From: Anaeromassilibacillus sp001305115
Lineage (GTDB): Bacteria > Bacillota > Clostridia > Oscillospirales > Acutalibacteraceae
Reading direction: 5' to 3'
DNA: 64,000 bases
NCBI GenBank assembly: GCA_042854365.1
Contig: AP031437.1
Span: forward strand, 1,116,001-1,180,000
Position numbers and translations under genes: made by a program. The notes under the pieces are model-generated. The model did no database searches. It saw nothing but the letters and a program-made list of their open reading frames with translations, and was not told the DNA's origin. The stretch's first letter is position 1. Each line of letters opens with the position of its first letter. Positions 9,126 to 17,256 of the stretch are shown here, piece by piece.

Positions 9126-10942
9126 AGGAACAAAAATCACCCAAGAAGCCACTTGTCTACTATTATGTAATTGTAGTGGTGGTGCTCCTCCTCTTGAATG
9201 CATTGGTTTTTCCAAGCCTCTTTGGGACACGTGTCACAGAGGTCACGTATGATGCATTTCTGTCCCAGTTGGATGATGGAAAAATCACGCAAGTGGAGGA
9301 TCAGGAAGACAAGATTGCCTTTATCGGCCAGGATGAAAAAGGTAAAGAAGCGGTTTTTGTCACAGGCAAGATGGAGGATGGAGATACTCTAAGTAAACGG
9401 TTGCAGGAAGCTGGCGTGCAATATGGCAAAGAGATTCCAAAGGAGGAATCTCCACTGCTGACCTTTATCCTTTCCTGGGTATTCCCGATCCTCATGTTTG
9501 TTATTTTGGGACAGCTTCTTACGCGATACATGCAGAAGAAACTGGGCGGTCCGAATGCCATGACTTTCGGAAAGAGCAATGCAAAAATATATGTAGAGGC
9601 CAAGACCGGCAAAACTTTTACCGATGTGGCTGGACAGGATGAAGCAAAGGAAGCGCTTTCTGAAATCGTAGATTTTCTACACAATCCCTCTAAGTATGCC
9701 GATATTGGCGCAGCTTTGCCAAAGGGCGCTTTGCTAGTGGGCCCTCCCGGAACCGGTAAAACCCTTTTGGCACAGGCGGTGGCAGGAGAGGCAAATGTGC
9801 CGTTTTTTTCGATTTCCGGCTCAGAGTTTGTGGAGATGTTTGTCGGAATGGGTGCAGCAAAAGTGAGAGACTTATTTAAACAGGCCCAGGAAAAAGCGCC
9901 CTGTATTGTATTCATCGATGAAATCGATACCATTGGAAAGAAACGCGAGAGCGGTGGCATAGGTGGAAATGATGAACGAGAACAAACCTTAAATCAGCTG
10001 TTGACAGAGATGGACGGTTTCGATGGAAAGAAAGGCGTTGTGATTTTGGCAGCCACAAACCGGCCCGACTCTCTGGATAGTGCACTCCTGCGTCCGGGTC
10101 GTTTTGACCGCCGGATTCCAGTGGAATTGCCTGATTTGGCTGGACGAGAAGCAATTCTAAAAGTCCATTCCAAAAAGATCAAGGTAGCGCCGGACATCGA
10201 CTACAATGCAATTGCCCGTGCAACAGCAGGAGCTTCTGGTGCAGAGTTAGCCAATATCATCAATGAGGCGGCCCTGCGTGCAGTACGTTGCGGCCATTTC
10301 AGTGTGACACAAGCGGATCTGGAAGAGAGTGTAGAGGTTGTCATTGCGGGTTATCAACGTAAAGGTGCAGTGATTTCCCCGAGAGAAAAAGAAATTGTCG
10401 CTTACCATGAAATTGGACATGCGTTGGTCGCCGCCATGCAAAGCGATTCAGCCCCTGTGCATAAGATCACAATCATCCCTCGAACTTCGGGAGCCCTGGG
10501 CTACACCATGCAGGTGGAAGAGGGAGAAAGGTTTCTGATGTCCCGTGAAGAGGCGTTTAATAAGATTGCTACGTTGACGGGAGGCCGCGCGGCGGAGGAG
10601 TTGATCTTTGGTTCCTATACCTCCGGGGCGTCCAATGATATTGAGCAGGCCACAAAGCTTGCTCGTTCTATGGTGACCCGTCTTGGTATGAGCAAGGCTT
10701 TTGATATGATGGCACTTGAAACCGTAAGCAATCAATATTTAGGGGGTGACGCCTCTTTGACCTGTTCGCCAGAAACTGCCGCAAAGATCGACCAGGAGGT
10801 CTTAGAGTTGATTCGCTCTGCCCATGAAAAAGCGATTGCTATTTTGAAAGAACACACAGAGAAGCTCCATGCGTTGGCACATTATCTATTGGAAAAGGAA
10901 ACGATTACGGGCGACGAATTTATGGAGATCCTGAAAAAATAA
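9122..10942 (+). CDS. ftsH: ATP-dependent zinc metalloprotease FtsH
   Basis: Membrane-anchored AAA+ protease of 606 residues that degrades membrane and regulatory proteins. Domains in order: a membrane segment (about 12-30), a short extracytoplasmic domain (about 35-110), a second segment (about 115-135), the AAA module with Walker A GPPGTGKT and Walker B CIVFIDEIDTIG, the SRH with RPGRFDRR, and the M41 protease with HEIGH in place of the more usual HEAGH. Both zinc histidines and the Glu are kept. It is translationally coupled to an upstream marR gene, an unusual setting: the main FtsH usually follows tilS-hpt. I infer that it may be a second, regulated copy, but I cannot see the rest of the genome. 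Confidence 0.92.
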   Translation: MKEQKSPKKPLVYYYVIVVVVLLLLNALVFPSLFGTRVTEVTYDAFLSQLDDGKITQVEDQEDKIAFIGQDEKGKEAVFVTGKMEDGDTLSKRLQEAGVQYGKEIPKEESPLLTFILSWVFPILMFVILGQLLTRYMQKKLGGPNAMTFGKSNAKIYVEAKTGKTFTDVAGQDEAKEALSEIVDFLHNPSKYADIGAALPKGALLVGPPGTGKTLLAQAVAGEANVPFFSISGSEFVEMFVGMGAAKVRDLFKQAQEKAPCIVFIDEIDTIGKKRESGGIGGNDEREQTLNQLLTEMDGFDGKKGVVILAATNRPDSLDSALLRPGRFDRRIPVELPDLAGREAILKVHSKKIKVAPDIDYNAIARATAGASGAELANIINEAALRAVRCGHFSVTQADLEESVEVVIAGYQRKGAVISPREKEIVAYHEIGHALVAAMQSDSAPVHKITIIPRTSGALGYTMQVEEGERFLMSREEAFNKIATLTGGRAAEELIFGSYTSGASNDIEQATKLARSMVTRLGMSKAFDMMALETVSNQYLGGDASLTCSPETAAKIDQEVLELIRSAHEKAIAILKEHTEKLHALAHYLLEKETITGDEFMEILKK

Positions 10943-10951
10943 CCGAACAGG

Positions 10952-10987
10952 ACGGCCGGGCGATTCCTTTGGGGATTGTTCGGCCGT
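10952..10987 (+). terminator. Possible terminator after ftsH
   Basis: ACGGCCG ... CGGCCGT forms a GC-rich hairpin ten bases after the ftsH stop, but no clear T-run follows it. Confidence 0.4.
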
Positions 10988-11006
10988 CGGTCGTGGCGAT
11001 TCCATT

Positions 11007-11035
11007 TTGCTTTTATCAGGGGCCTGTGTTATAAT
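11007..11035 (+). promoter_or_regulatory. Promoter of the THUMP methyltransferase gene
   Basis: TTGCTT (11007-11012) and TATAAT (11030-11035) are 17 bases apart. The inferred leader is about 135 bases long and contains no structure I recognise. Confidence 0.6.
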
Positions 11036-11175
11036 CAGACTCGGCTGATATGTGGAAAGGTTATTTGTGGTAGAAAAAGGCGTGATAATTGCCAAACAGG
11101 CATGGTCTATTCTTGTAGAGTAAAAGTGTAAGTAGTCAAAAAAACGGGTACTTCCCGGGAAATAGGAGCGTATCT

Positions 11176-12312
11176 ATGGCAGAACAGTGGAAAATGGTGA
11201 TCCCATGCCTACTCGGCGTTGAGGGTTTGGTAGGGGACGAATTGCGTGCAATGGAGGTACAAAATGTGGAGCCGCAAAATGGCCGTGTCTTTTTTACCGG
11301 CGATGCAGCGACGCTTGTACGTACAAATCTTGGCTCGCGGTATGGAGAACGTGTTTTGGTCGAGCTGGGAAATTTTGAAGCGCGCAGCTTTGAAGAACTC
11401 TTTCAAGGGGTCAAAGCATTGCCATGGGAACAATGGCTTGAAAAGGATGATGCGTTTCCAGTGAAGGGCCGCTCGCTCAATTCAAAGTTGGCCAGCGTTC
11501 CGGATTGTCAATCCATTGTCAAAAAAGCGGTGGTGGAGAGATTAAAAGGAAAGTACCATTTAAATTGGTTTGAAGAGACCGGCGCATTACATCAGATTCA
11601 ATTTTTGATTATGAAGGACCATGTCAGTGTGATGCTGGATACTTCGGGAGCGGGACTTCACAAACGCGGATACCGGGCGAACGCCACGGAAGCGCCGATC
11701 AAGGAAACGTTGGCGGCGGCGATGGCGTACCTTGCCCGCGTGCGTCGTGATGGTATCGTCATCGATCCATTCTGCGGTTCAGGGACAATTCTGATAGAAG
11801 CCGCGCTCTATGCAAAAAATATTGCTCCGGGTTTGCAACGTACATTCACAGCGGAGCGTTGGAGGAATATTCCATCTGCGGTTTGGAAACAGGAGCGTGC
11901 ACGCGCGCAGGACTTGGTGCGCCGGGATGCGGATTTTAGCGCATATGGGTATGATATTGATGGGGCTGCGGTTCATCTAACCTTGGAGAATGCACGAAAG
12001 GCAGGCGTGATTTCTTGCGTTCATGCGGAAAAGCGGGATGTGGCCTCTTTCCAGCCTTTGGGAGAACGCGGCGATGTGATCTGTAATCCACCCTACGGGG
12101 AACGCTTGTTGGACATCCGGGCGGCAGAAGAACTCTATCGGATAATGGGGAAGGTATTTACCCCAAAGAAAAAGTGGAGTTACAATATCATAAGCCCCGA
12201 TGAGACCTTTGAAGAATGTTATGGTAGAAAGGCAGACCGGCGCAGAAAATTATACAACGGTATGATTAAATGCCAGTTTTATCAGTACTATAAAATGGGA
12301 TTTAGCAAATAG
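11176..12312 (+). CDS. THUMP-domain class I RNA methyltransferase (RlmL/YpsC type)
   Basis: 378 residues. The N-terminal half (about 1-165) is a ferredoxin-like/THUMP RNA-binding region. The C-terminal half is a Rossmann SAM-dependent methyltransferase with DPFCGSGTILIEAA (SAM binding, about 196-209) and NPPYGERL (catalytic NPPY, about 306-313). Family members such as YpsC and RlmL make N2-methylguanosine in 23S rRNA; the exact target here is inferred from the family. The start has AGGAG upstream. It forms a single-gene unit between its promoter and a rho-independent terminator. Confidence 0.88.
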   Translation: MAEQWKMVIPCLLGVEGLVGDELRAMEVQNVEPQNGRVFFTGDAATLVRTNLGSRYGERVLVELGNFEARSFEELFQGVKALPWEQWLEKDDAFPVKGRSLNSKLASVPDCQSIVKKAVVERLKGKYHLNWFEETGALHQIQFLIMKDHVSVMLDTSGAGLHKRGYRANATEAPIKETLAAAMAYLARVRRDGIVIDPFCGSGTILIEAALYAKNIAPGLQRTFTAERWRNIPSAVWKQERARAQDLVRRDADFSAYGYDIDGAAVHLTLENARKAGVISCVHAEKRDVASFQPLGERGDVICNPPYGERLLDIRAAEELYRIMGKVFTPKKKWSYNIISPDETFEECYGRKADRRRKLYNGMIKCQFYQYYKMGFSK

Positions 12313-12431
12313 GGAATTCGTTCGCTATGGTGAAAAGACGGGGTATACCGTGTAAAGAGACAAAAAGGACCGGACCAAAAGGGAGCGCGGATTGGTACAA
12401 AGCAACTTATTCGCCAGTGCCAAGACATAAT

Positions 12432-12487
12432 GGCCGGAATTGCATGTGCAGTTCATCAAGCTCTCCTGGAAATCCGGCCCTTTTTTG
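12432..12487 (+). terminator. Terminator after the methyltransferase gene
   Basis: GGCCGGAATT pairs with AAATCCGGCC (one mismatch) over a 35-base loop and is followed by TTTTTT. Confidence 0.65.
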
Positions 12488-12546
12488 CATATTTCTGGAC
12501 GAATTGTAAATAATTTATGAAATTGCATTTTTTCGGGAAAAACCCC

Positions 12547-12575
12547 TTGATTTTTCAGCAGCAAGTGGCTAAAAT
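12547..12575 (+). promoter_or_regulatory. groESL promoter
   Basis: TTGATT (12547-12552) and TAAAAT (12570-12575) are 17 bases apart. The CIRCE operator starts five bases downstream and so covers the transcription start. Confidence 0.8.
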
Positions 12576-12579
12576 AGTC

Positions 12580-12606
12580 TTAGCACTCAAAGATAAGGAG
12601 TGCTAA
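12580..12606. promoter_or_regulatory. CIRCE operator (HrcA binding site)
   Basis: TTAGCACTC-N9-GAGTGCTAA is a perfect match to the CIRCE consensus. It is the site where HrcA represses heat-shock chaperone genes when enough GroEL is free. Confidence 0.97.
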
Positions 12607-12702
12607 GATCATATCGTTTCAAGCGGCGCGATCAGAATACCGAGCAGTTTGAAAGGGTACGCATTGATTTTGTATGATATATTTCTGAAGGAGGAAATTT
12701 AA

Positions 12703-12987
12703 ATGACAATCAAACCGTTGGCAGACAGAGTTCTGATTAAGATGGAAGAAGCAGAAGAGACCACAAAGAGCGGGATTATCCTGGCAGGTTCTGCAAAGGA
12801 AAAGCCGCAGGTCGCGGATGTCATCGCAGTGGGCCCCGGCGGTATGGTAGATGGCAAGGAAGTTGTCATGAATGTCAAGGTGGGAGATCGCGTAATTACC
12901 AGTCAGTACGCTGGCACAGCGGTCAAGATGGACGGCGAGGAATACACCATCGTTCGCCAGAGCGACATCCTTGCAGTGGTTGAATAA
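12703..12987 (+). CDS. groES: Co-chaperonin GroES
   Basis: 94 residues, the normal length. It forms the heptameric lid of the GroEL chamber in the cytoplasm. The sequence starts MTIKPLADRVLIKM and carries the mobile loop (EETTKSGIILAGSAKEKP, about 16-33) and the dome region. The ATG has GAAGGAGG upstream. It is first in a CIRCE-controlled operon, with groEL 44 bases downstream. Confidence 0.97.
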   Translation: MTIKPLADRVLIKMEEAEETTKSGIILAGSAKEKPQVADVIAVGPGGMVDGKEVVMNVKVGDRVITSQYAGTAVKMDGEEYTIVRQSDILAVVE

Positions 12988-13031
12988 GTTATATTCGAAC
13001 ATTCATATCATCATATTTGGAGGAATGGATT

Positions 13032-14660
13032 ATGGCAAAGCAGATCATCTATGGCGAAGAAGCAAGAAAAGCTCTGCTGAGCGGTATCAACCAGCTCGCA
13101 GATACGGTTAAGATTACATTGGGACCGAAGGGCCGCAACGTTGTATTGGATAAGAAGTTTGGTGCTCCGCTCATCACAAACGATGGCGTGACCATCGCAA
13201 AAGAAATCGAACTCGACGACCCGTTCGAGAACATGGGCGCACAGCTGGTGAAGGAAGTTGCGACTAAGACAAACGACGTTGCTGGTGACGGCACAACGAC
13301 GGCAACCTTGCTGGCACAGGCGTTGATCCGTGAGGGAATGAAAAATGTCGCGGCTGGTGCGAACCCGATGGTTCTGCGCAAAGGCGTACAGGATGCAGTG
13401 GACGCTGCTGTAGGCGCTCTGCGTGAGCATTCGAATAAGGTCACCTGCTCTGACGATATTGCCCGTGTTGCAACGGTTTCCGCTTCGAATGAAGAAGTCG
13501 GTAAGCTGATTGCAGATGCAATGGAGAAGGTTACCTCCGACGGTGTAATCACCGTTGAAGAGAGCAAGACAGCGGTCACCGACTGCGATGTTGTAGAAGG
13601 CATGATGTTCGATCGTGGTTACATCAGCCCCTATATGGCAACGGATACCGACAAGATGGAAGCGGTTCTGGATGATGCTTACATCCTGATTACCGATAAA
13701 AAGATCTCCAATATTCAGGAAGTTCTGCCGCTGCTCGAACAGATTGTACAGGGTGGTAAGAAGTTGCTGATCGTCGCAGAGGACGTTGAGGGCGAGGCGC
13801 TCACTACGCTGATCCTGAATAAGCTGCGCGGCACCTTCAACTGTGTTGCGGTCAAGGCCCCGGGCTTTGGTGATCGCCGCAAGGAGATGTTGCAGGATAT
13901 TGCCGTATTGACCGGCGGCCAGGTGATTTCTTCCGAGCTGGGTTTGGAATTGAAGGATACCACCATGAACCAGCTGGGCCGTGCGCGCCAGGTAAAGGTT
14001 GACAAGGAGAACACGATCATTGTCGATGGCGCGGGCAATCCGGACGACATCAAGGCGAGAGTGCATCAGATCCGCAGCCAGATTGAGACCACCACGTCCG
14101 ACTTCGACCGTGAGAAGTTGCAGGAGCGCCTGGCAAAGCTGGCCGGTGGCGTAGCAGTCATTCGCGTTGGCGCTGCAACCGAGATCGAAATGAAGGAAAA
14201 GAAACTCCGCATCGAAGATGCTCTGGCAGCAACAAAAGCAGCTGTCGAAGAGGGCATCGTAGCGGGCGGCGGTGTTGCATTGATTGACACCATCCCGGCG
14301 GTGACGAAACTGTTGGAGAGCGCAGAGGGTGATGCAAAGACCGGCGTGCAGATTGTTTTGAAGGCATTGGAAGAGCCGGTCCGCCAAATTGCAGCAAATG
14401 CGGGCGTAGAGGGTTCCGTGATTGTGGAGAACCTCAAGAAGGAAGCAAAGGTTGGCTATGGCTACAATGCTCTGAGCGGCGAATATGGCGACATGATTTC
14501 CTTTGGTATTGTCGATCCGACCAAGGTTACCCGTTCTGCCTTGCAGAACGCAGCTTCTGTTGCACAGACCGTCCTCACCACCGAGAGCCTGGTGGCAGAC
14601 AAGAAAGAGCCGGTTCCGCCGGCAGCACCGGCAGATCCGGGCATGGGTGGAATGTATTAA
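13032..14660 (+). CDS. groEL: Chaperonin GroEL
   Basis: 542-residue 60-kDa chaperonin that folds proteins with ATP in a double heptameric ring. The start MAKQIIYGEEARKAL has GGAGG nine bases upstream; an in-frame ATG 15 bases earlier overlaps that site and is rejected. The ATP-binding motif GDGTTTATLLAQ is at about residues 86-97, and the end is a GGM-type tail (PGMGGMY). It is highly expressed: codon use is biased to GC-ending codons compared with neighbours, and a very long antisense frame exists because of this. Confidence 0.98.
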   Translation: MAKQIIYGEEARKALLSGINQLADTVKITLGPKGRNVVLDKKFGAPLITNDGVTIAKEIELDDPFENMGAQLVKEVATKTNDVAGDGTTTATLLAQALIREGMKNVAAGANPMVLRKGVQDAVDAAVGALREHSNKVTCSDDIARVATVSASNEEVGKLIADAMEKVTSDGVITVEESKTAVTDCDVVEGMMFDRGYISPYMATDTDKMEAVLDDAYILITDKKISNIQEVLPLLEQIVQGGKKLLIVAEDVEGEALTTLILNKLRGTFNCVAVKAPGFGDRRKEMLQDIAVLTGGQVISSELGLELKDTTMNQLGRARQVKVDKENTIIVDGAGNPDDIKARVHQIRSQIETTTSDFDREKLQERLAKLAGGVAVIRVGAATEIEMKEKKLRIEDALAATKAAVEEGIVAGGGVALIDTIPAVTKLLESAEGDAKTGVQIVLKALEEPVRQIAANAGVEGSVIVENLKKEAKVGYGYNALSGEYGDMISFGIVDPTKVTRSALQNAASVAQTVLTTESLVADKKEPVPPAAPADPGMGGMY

Positions 14661-14687
14661 TTATAAATACCGTGGATGTTTCAAAGG

Positions 14688-14727
14688 ACTTGGATTCCAA
14701 AAATCGGAATCCAAGTTCTTTTTTGCG
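14688..14727 (+). terminator. groESL terminator
   Basis: ACTTGGATTCC-AAAAATC-GGAATCCAAGT followed by TCTTTTTT. Confidence 0.9.
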
Positions 14728-14955
14728 TTTTTTCCAGTTTTTACCCAATAATAATTACAAATTTGTAAGCAATCTATGAAAAGCGCCTTTTTTCGCGATT
14801 GCGGAAGCCTGGATTCCCCTCAGAACGTCCTGCTTAGGAGAAATGAGTAGCTTTTCTAAAGACGCCGAAATCCGCCTTCTCTGTCTTTTTCCGCGGTTTG
14901 AGGAATTCGACGGGGTATGATAAGATAAGCACATCACCAGAAAGGAGGTGCGACA

Positions 14956-15408
14956 ATGGGAATGAGTTCTATTTTCTGGCTGGTGGTCATCGTCATCGCT
15001 GTCGTTGTAGAAGCTTGTACCGTTCAATTGGTTTCTATTTGGATGGTAGCCGGCGGCATTGGGGCGTTGATCGCCGATCTGTGTGGAGCGCCATTTTGGA
15101 TTCAAACAGCTATTTTTGCCGGCGTGACAGCTTTGGCGCTCGTGATAAGCCGCCCCATGGTCAAAAAGGTGATGCACTTTCAAAAGGTGGACACCAATGC
15201 GGGTCGATACATAGGGAAAACTGGTATCGTAACCGCGCAAATTGACAACACAGAAGGTGTAGGTCAGGTGACTGTGCTCGGCAGTGTCTGGACAGCGCGC
15301 TCTTCGGACGGCTCCATACTTCCCGAAGGAGAAAACGTCGTAATCAAAGCGATTGAAGGGGTTAAACTGATTGTAGAGCCGGAACACCGGCGTCCTGAGG
15401 CCGAATAA
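14956..15408 (+). CDS. NfeD family membrane protein
   Basis: 150 residues. Three membrane segments lie at about 5-22, 25-42 and 48-65. They are followed by a soluble OB-fold NfeD C-terminal domain (GKTGIVTAQIDNTEGVGQV ... VVIKAIEGVKLIVEP). NfeD proteins are partners of SPFH (stomatin/flotillin) proteins in membrane microdomains or protein quality control. The ATG has AAAGGAGG upstream. The SPFH gene starts 34 bases after its stop, so the two form an operon. Confidence 0.9.
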   Translation: MGMSSIFWLVVIVIAVVVEACTVQLVSIWMVAGGIGALIADLCGAPFWIQTAIFAGVTALALVISRPMVKKVMHFQKVDTNAGRYIGKTGIVTAQIDNTEGVGQVTVLGSVWTARSSDGSILPEGENVVIKAIEGVKLIVEPEHRRPEAE

Positions 15409-15442
15409 CAACTGAGTTGAGAAGAATAAAGGAGAATTGTTT

Positions 15443-16345
15443 ATGCCATATGTCATTATTATCCTTGTCTTGTTGTTGGTCGTAATTGTTATCGCCAACA
15501 TCAAAATTGTTCCACAGGCCCACGCATACGTTATGGAACGGTTGGGCGCTTATCATGTAACGTGGGAAACCGGGCTTCATGTCAAAATTCCATTTTTGGA
15601 TAAAATTGCAAAGAAGGTCTCCTTAAAGGAACAGGTGATCGATTTTCCACCCCAGCCGGTTATCACAAAGGATAACGTTACCATGCAGATCGATACAGTG
15701 GTCTATTTCCAGATCACAGATCCGAAGCTCTATGCCTACGGCGTAGAAAGCCCAATTTCTGCAATTGAGAATTTGAGCGCGACTACACTGCGTAACATCA
15801 TTGGCGATTTGGAACTCGATCATACGTTGACCTCTCGCGATGTGATTAACACAAAAATCCGTCAGATTCTGGATGAGGCGACCGATGCATGGGGGATCAA
15901 GGTCAACCGTGTGGAGCTGAAGAATATCTTGCCTCCGGCAGAAATTCAAGATTCCATGGAGAAGCAAATGAAGGCAGAGCGTGAACGCCGCGCCCGCATT
16001 TTGGATGCAGAGGGACAAAAACGCAGTGCAATTTTGATTGCAGAAGGCGAAAAGGAATCTGCAATTCTGCATGCAGATGCACTGAAAGAGGCTAAAATCC
16101 GGGAGGCGCAAGGCGAGGCAGAGGCTATCCTTTCTGTGCAGAGGGCTCTTGCGGACAGTATTAAAATGCTGAATGAGGCCAATCCCGGAGAAGGGGTCAT
16201 TGCGATCAAGAGTTTGGAGGCATTCGAAAAGGCTGCGGACGGCAAAGCAACCAAGATTATTATCCCGTCCAATTTGCAATCTCTTGCAGGATTAGCAACG
16301 TCTTTCAAAGAATTCGTATCGGATGACTCGAAGCTCGCAAAATAA
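15443..16345 (+). CDS. SPFH/Band 7 domain protein (stomatin/QmcA-like)
   Basis: 300 residues. One N-terminal membrane anchor (about 3-22) is followed by the SPFH domain (about 25-190, with VMERLGAYHVTWETGLHVK and the conserved DVINTKIRQILDEATDAWGI) and a charged helical region rich in AEGEKESAIL-type repeats (about 190-250), typical of oligomerising stomatins. Members form membrane-bound rings that organise membrane domains or regulate proteases such as FtsH. The true start is the ATG at 15443, eight bases from GGAG; a TTG six bases upstream in the same frame is less well placed. The NfeD partner is directly upstream. Confidence 0.92.
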   Translation: MPYVIIILVLLLVVIVIANIKIVPQAHAYVMERLGAYHVTWETGLHVKIPFLDKIAKKVSLKEQVIDFPPQPVITKDNVTMQIDTVVYFQITDPKLYAYGVESPISAIENLSATTLRNIIGDLELDHTLTSRDVINTKIRQILDEATDAWGIKVNRVELKNILPPAEIQDSMEKQMKAERERRARILDAEGQKRSAILIAEGEKESAILHADALKEAKIREAQGEAEAILSVQRALADSIKMLNEANPGEGVIAIKSLEAFEKAADGKATKIIIPSNLQSLAGLATSFKEFVSDDSKLAK

Positions 16346-16436
16346 TCCGCTCCTGTGTTAGAATATACAAAATACAGGATAAAAAGAAGGAAACGTCGTC
16401 CGAACTGGACGAAAACACGAATTCCCTGGAAATCGC

Positions 16437-16465
16437 TTGCTTTTGTACGAAAAATATCCTAAAAT
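16437..16465 (+). promoter_or_regulatory. Promoter of a small gene upstream of purE
   Basis: TTGCTT (16437-16442) and TAAAAT (16460-16465) are 17 bases apart, about 70 bases before the small open reading frame. Confidence 0.6.
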
Positions 16466-16537
16466 AGAGGTAGAAATTTGCCGTGCCGGCCGTGGCGTCC
16501 GGAAAAGCCGGAGGCAGAAAGCAGCGGAGGAATGGCA

Positions 16538-16618
16538 ATGAAGAGGATTTTCGTTCGTAAAGGGGCATTCATGGGAATGGTTGACGGGATGGGTGTATCC
16601 TTATCCCTTTCTATATAA
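16538..16618 (+). CDS. Small protein of 26 residues, unknown function
   Basis: An ATG at 16538 with GGAGG seven bases upstream opens a 26-codon frame (MKRIFVRKGAFM, then a Gly/Met-rich middle and SLSLSI at the end) closed by TAA. It has its own promoter and a rho-independent hairpin starting seven bases after the stop, so it looks like a complete small transcription unit of about 190 bases. The N-terminus is basic (KR, RK) and the rest is uncharged apart from one Asp. I do not recognise it. It could be a small secreted or membrane-active peptide, a leader peptide whose hairpin attenuates the purine operon, or part of a small RNA. Confidence 0.5.
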   Translation: MKRIFVRKGAFMGMVDGMGVSLSLSI

Positions 16619-16624
16619 AAATTT

Positions 16625-16659
16625 AGGCTGCGTCGTTTTGCCGTCGCAGCCTTGTTTTT
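16625..16659 (+). terminator. Hairpin terminator or attenuator before purE
   Basis: AGGCTGCG ... CGCAGCCT with a 12-base loop, followed by TGTTTTT. It ends the small gene unit; it could also act as an attenuator for the purine genes, because no separate purE promoter is evident in the 57 bases that follow. Confidence 0.7.
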
Positions 16660-16716
16660 ATGTCCGCTTCGAAACGAAAATTTTCAGACTACTAAGAAAC
16701 AGGAGCGTGTAAAAGT

Positions 16717-17220
16717 ATGGCAGTCAAAAAAGTGGCAGTGATTATGGGCAGTGACAGCGACTTTCCAACGGTGTCTGCGGCGATTAAACGGCTGAAAGCG
16801 CTTGCAATTCCGGTGGAGGTGCACGTGATGTCCGCACACAGAACGCCCCATGCGGCGGCGGACTTTGCACAGAATGCTGTGAAGAATGGCTTCGGTGTCA
16901 TCATTGCGGCAGCCGGCAAAGCGGCACATCTGGGCGGTGTATTGGCAGCTCATACCACCCTTCCAGTGATTGGTATTCCGATTAAGTCTTCCACCTTGGA
17001 TGGTTTAGACGCTCTATTGGCAACCGTACAGATGCCGAGTGGGATTCCGGTGGCAACCGTTGCCATCGACGGCGCCGACAATGCAGCGATTTTGGCAGCA
17101 CAGATGCTGGCACTTTCGGATGAAACGTTGGCAGCAAAACTCCTAGAGATGAAGCAGCAGATGGCGGATGGCGTTGCAAAGAAGGATGCTGCGATTCAGG
17201 AAAAGGTAGCGGAATTATAA
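16717..17220 (+). CDS. purE: 5-(carboxyamino)imidazole ribonucleotide mutase
   Basis: Class I PurE, 167 residues, which converts N5-CAIR to CAIR in purine synthesis. The phosphate-binding GSDSDFPT (about 10-17), the SAHRTP motif with the catalytic His (about 43-48) and AAAGKAAHLGG are present. The class I mutase normally works with PurK, which is not in this window. It starts a run of six purine genes on the same strand. Confidence 0.95.
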   Translation: MAVKKVAVIMGSDSDFPTVSAAIKRLKALAIPVEVHVMSAHRTPHAAADFAQNAVKNGFGVIIAAAGKAAHLGGVLAAHTTLPVIGIPIKSSTLDGLDALLATVQMPSGIPVATVAIDGADNAAILAAQMLALSDETLAAKLLEMKQQMADGVAKKDAAIQEKVAEL

Positions 17221-17256
17221 TTTTGTGTGACCGGCTCTGCCGGAGAGGAGAAACGT

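Larger units (their letters stand above)
12313..12702. other. Intergenic region between the methyltransferase and groES
   Basis: This 390-base stretch holds the methyltransferase terminator, the groES promoter, the CIRCE operator and the roughly 115-base groES leader with GAAGGAGG before the ATG. The part from 12313 to 12430 shows no convincing gene. Confidence 0.6.

Noticed and set aside
13011..14387. Open frame of 458 codons antisense to groEL
   Set aside because: It is a product of groEL codon bias; no ribosome binding site, no family features, and Cys/His/Leu-rich noise.
14755..15504. Minus-strand frame of 249 codons opposite the NfeD gene
   Set aside because: Antisense shadow of real genes with no ribosome binding site or family features.
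16346..16716. Purine riboswitch before purE
   Set aside because: The region folds into a simple hairpin; the conserved core of a guanine or PRPP riboswitch was not seen.
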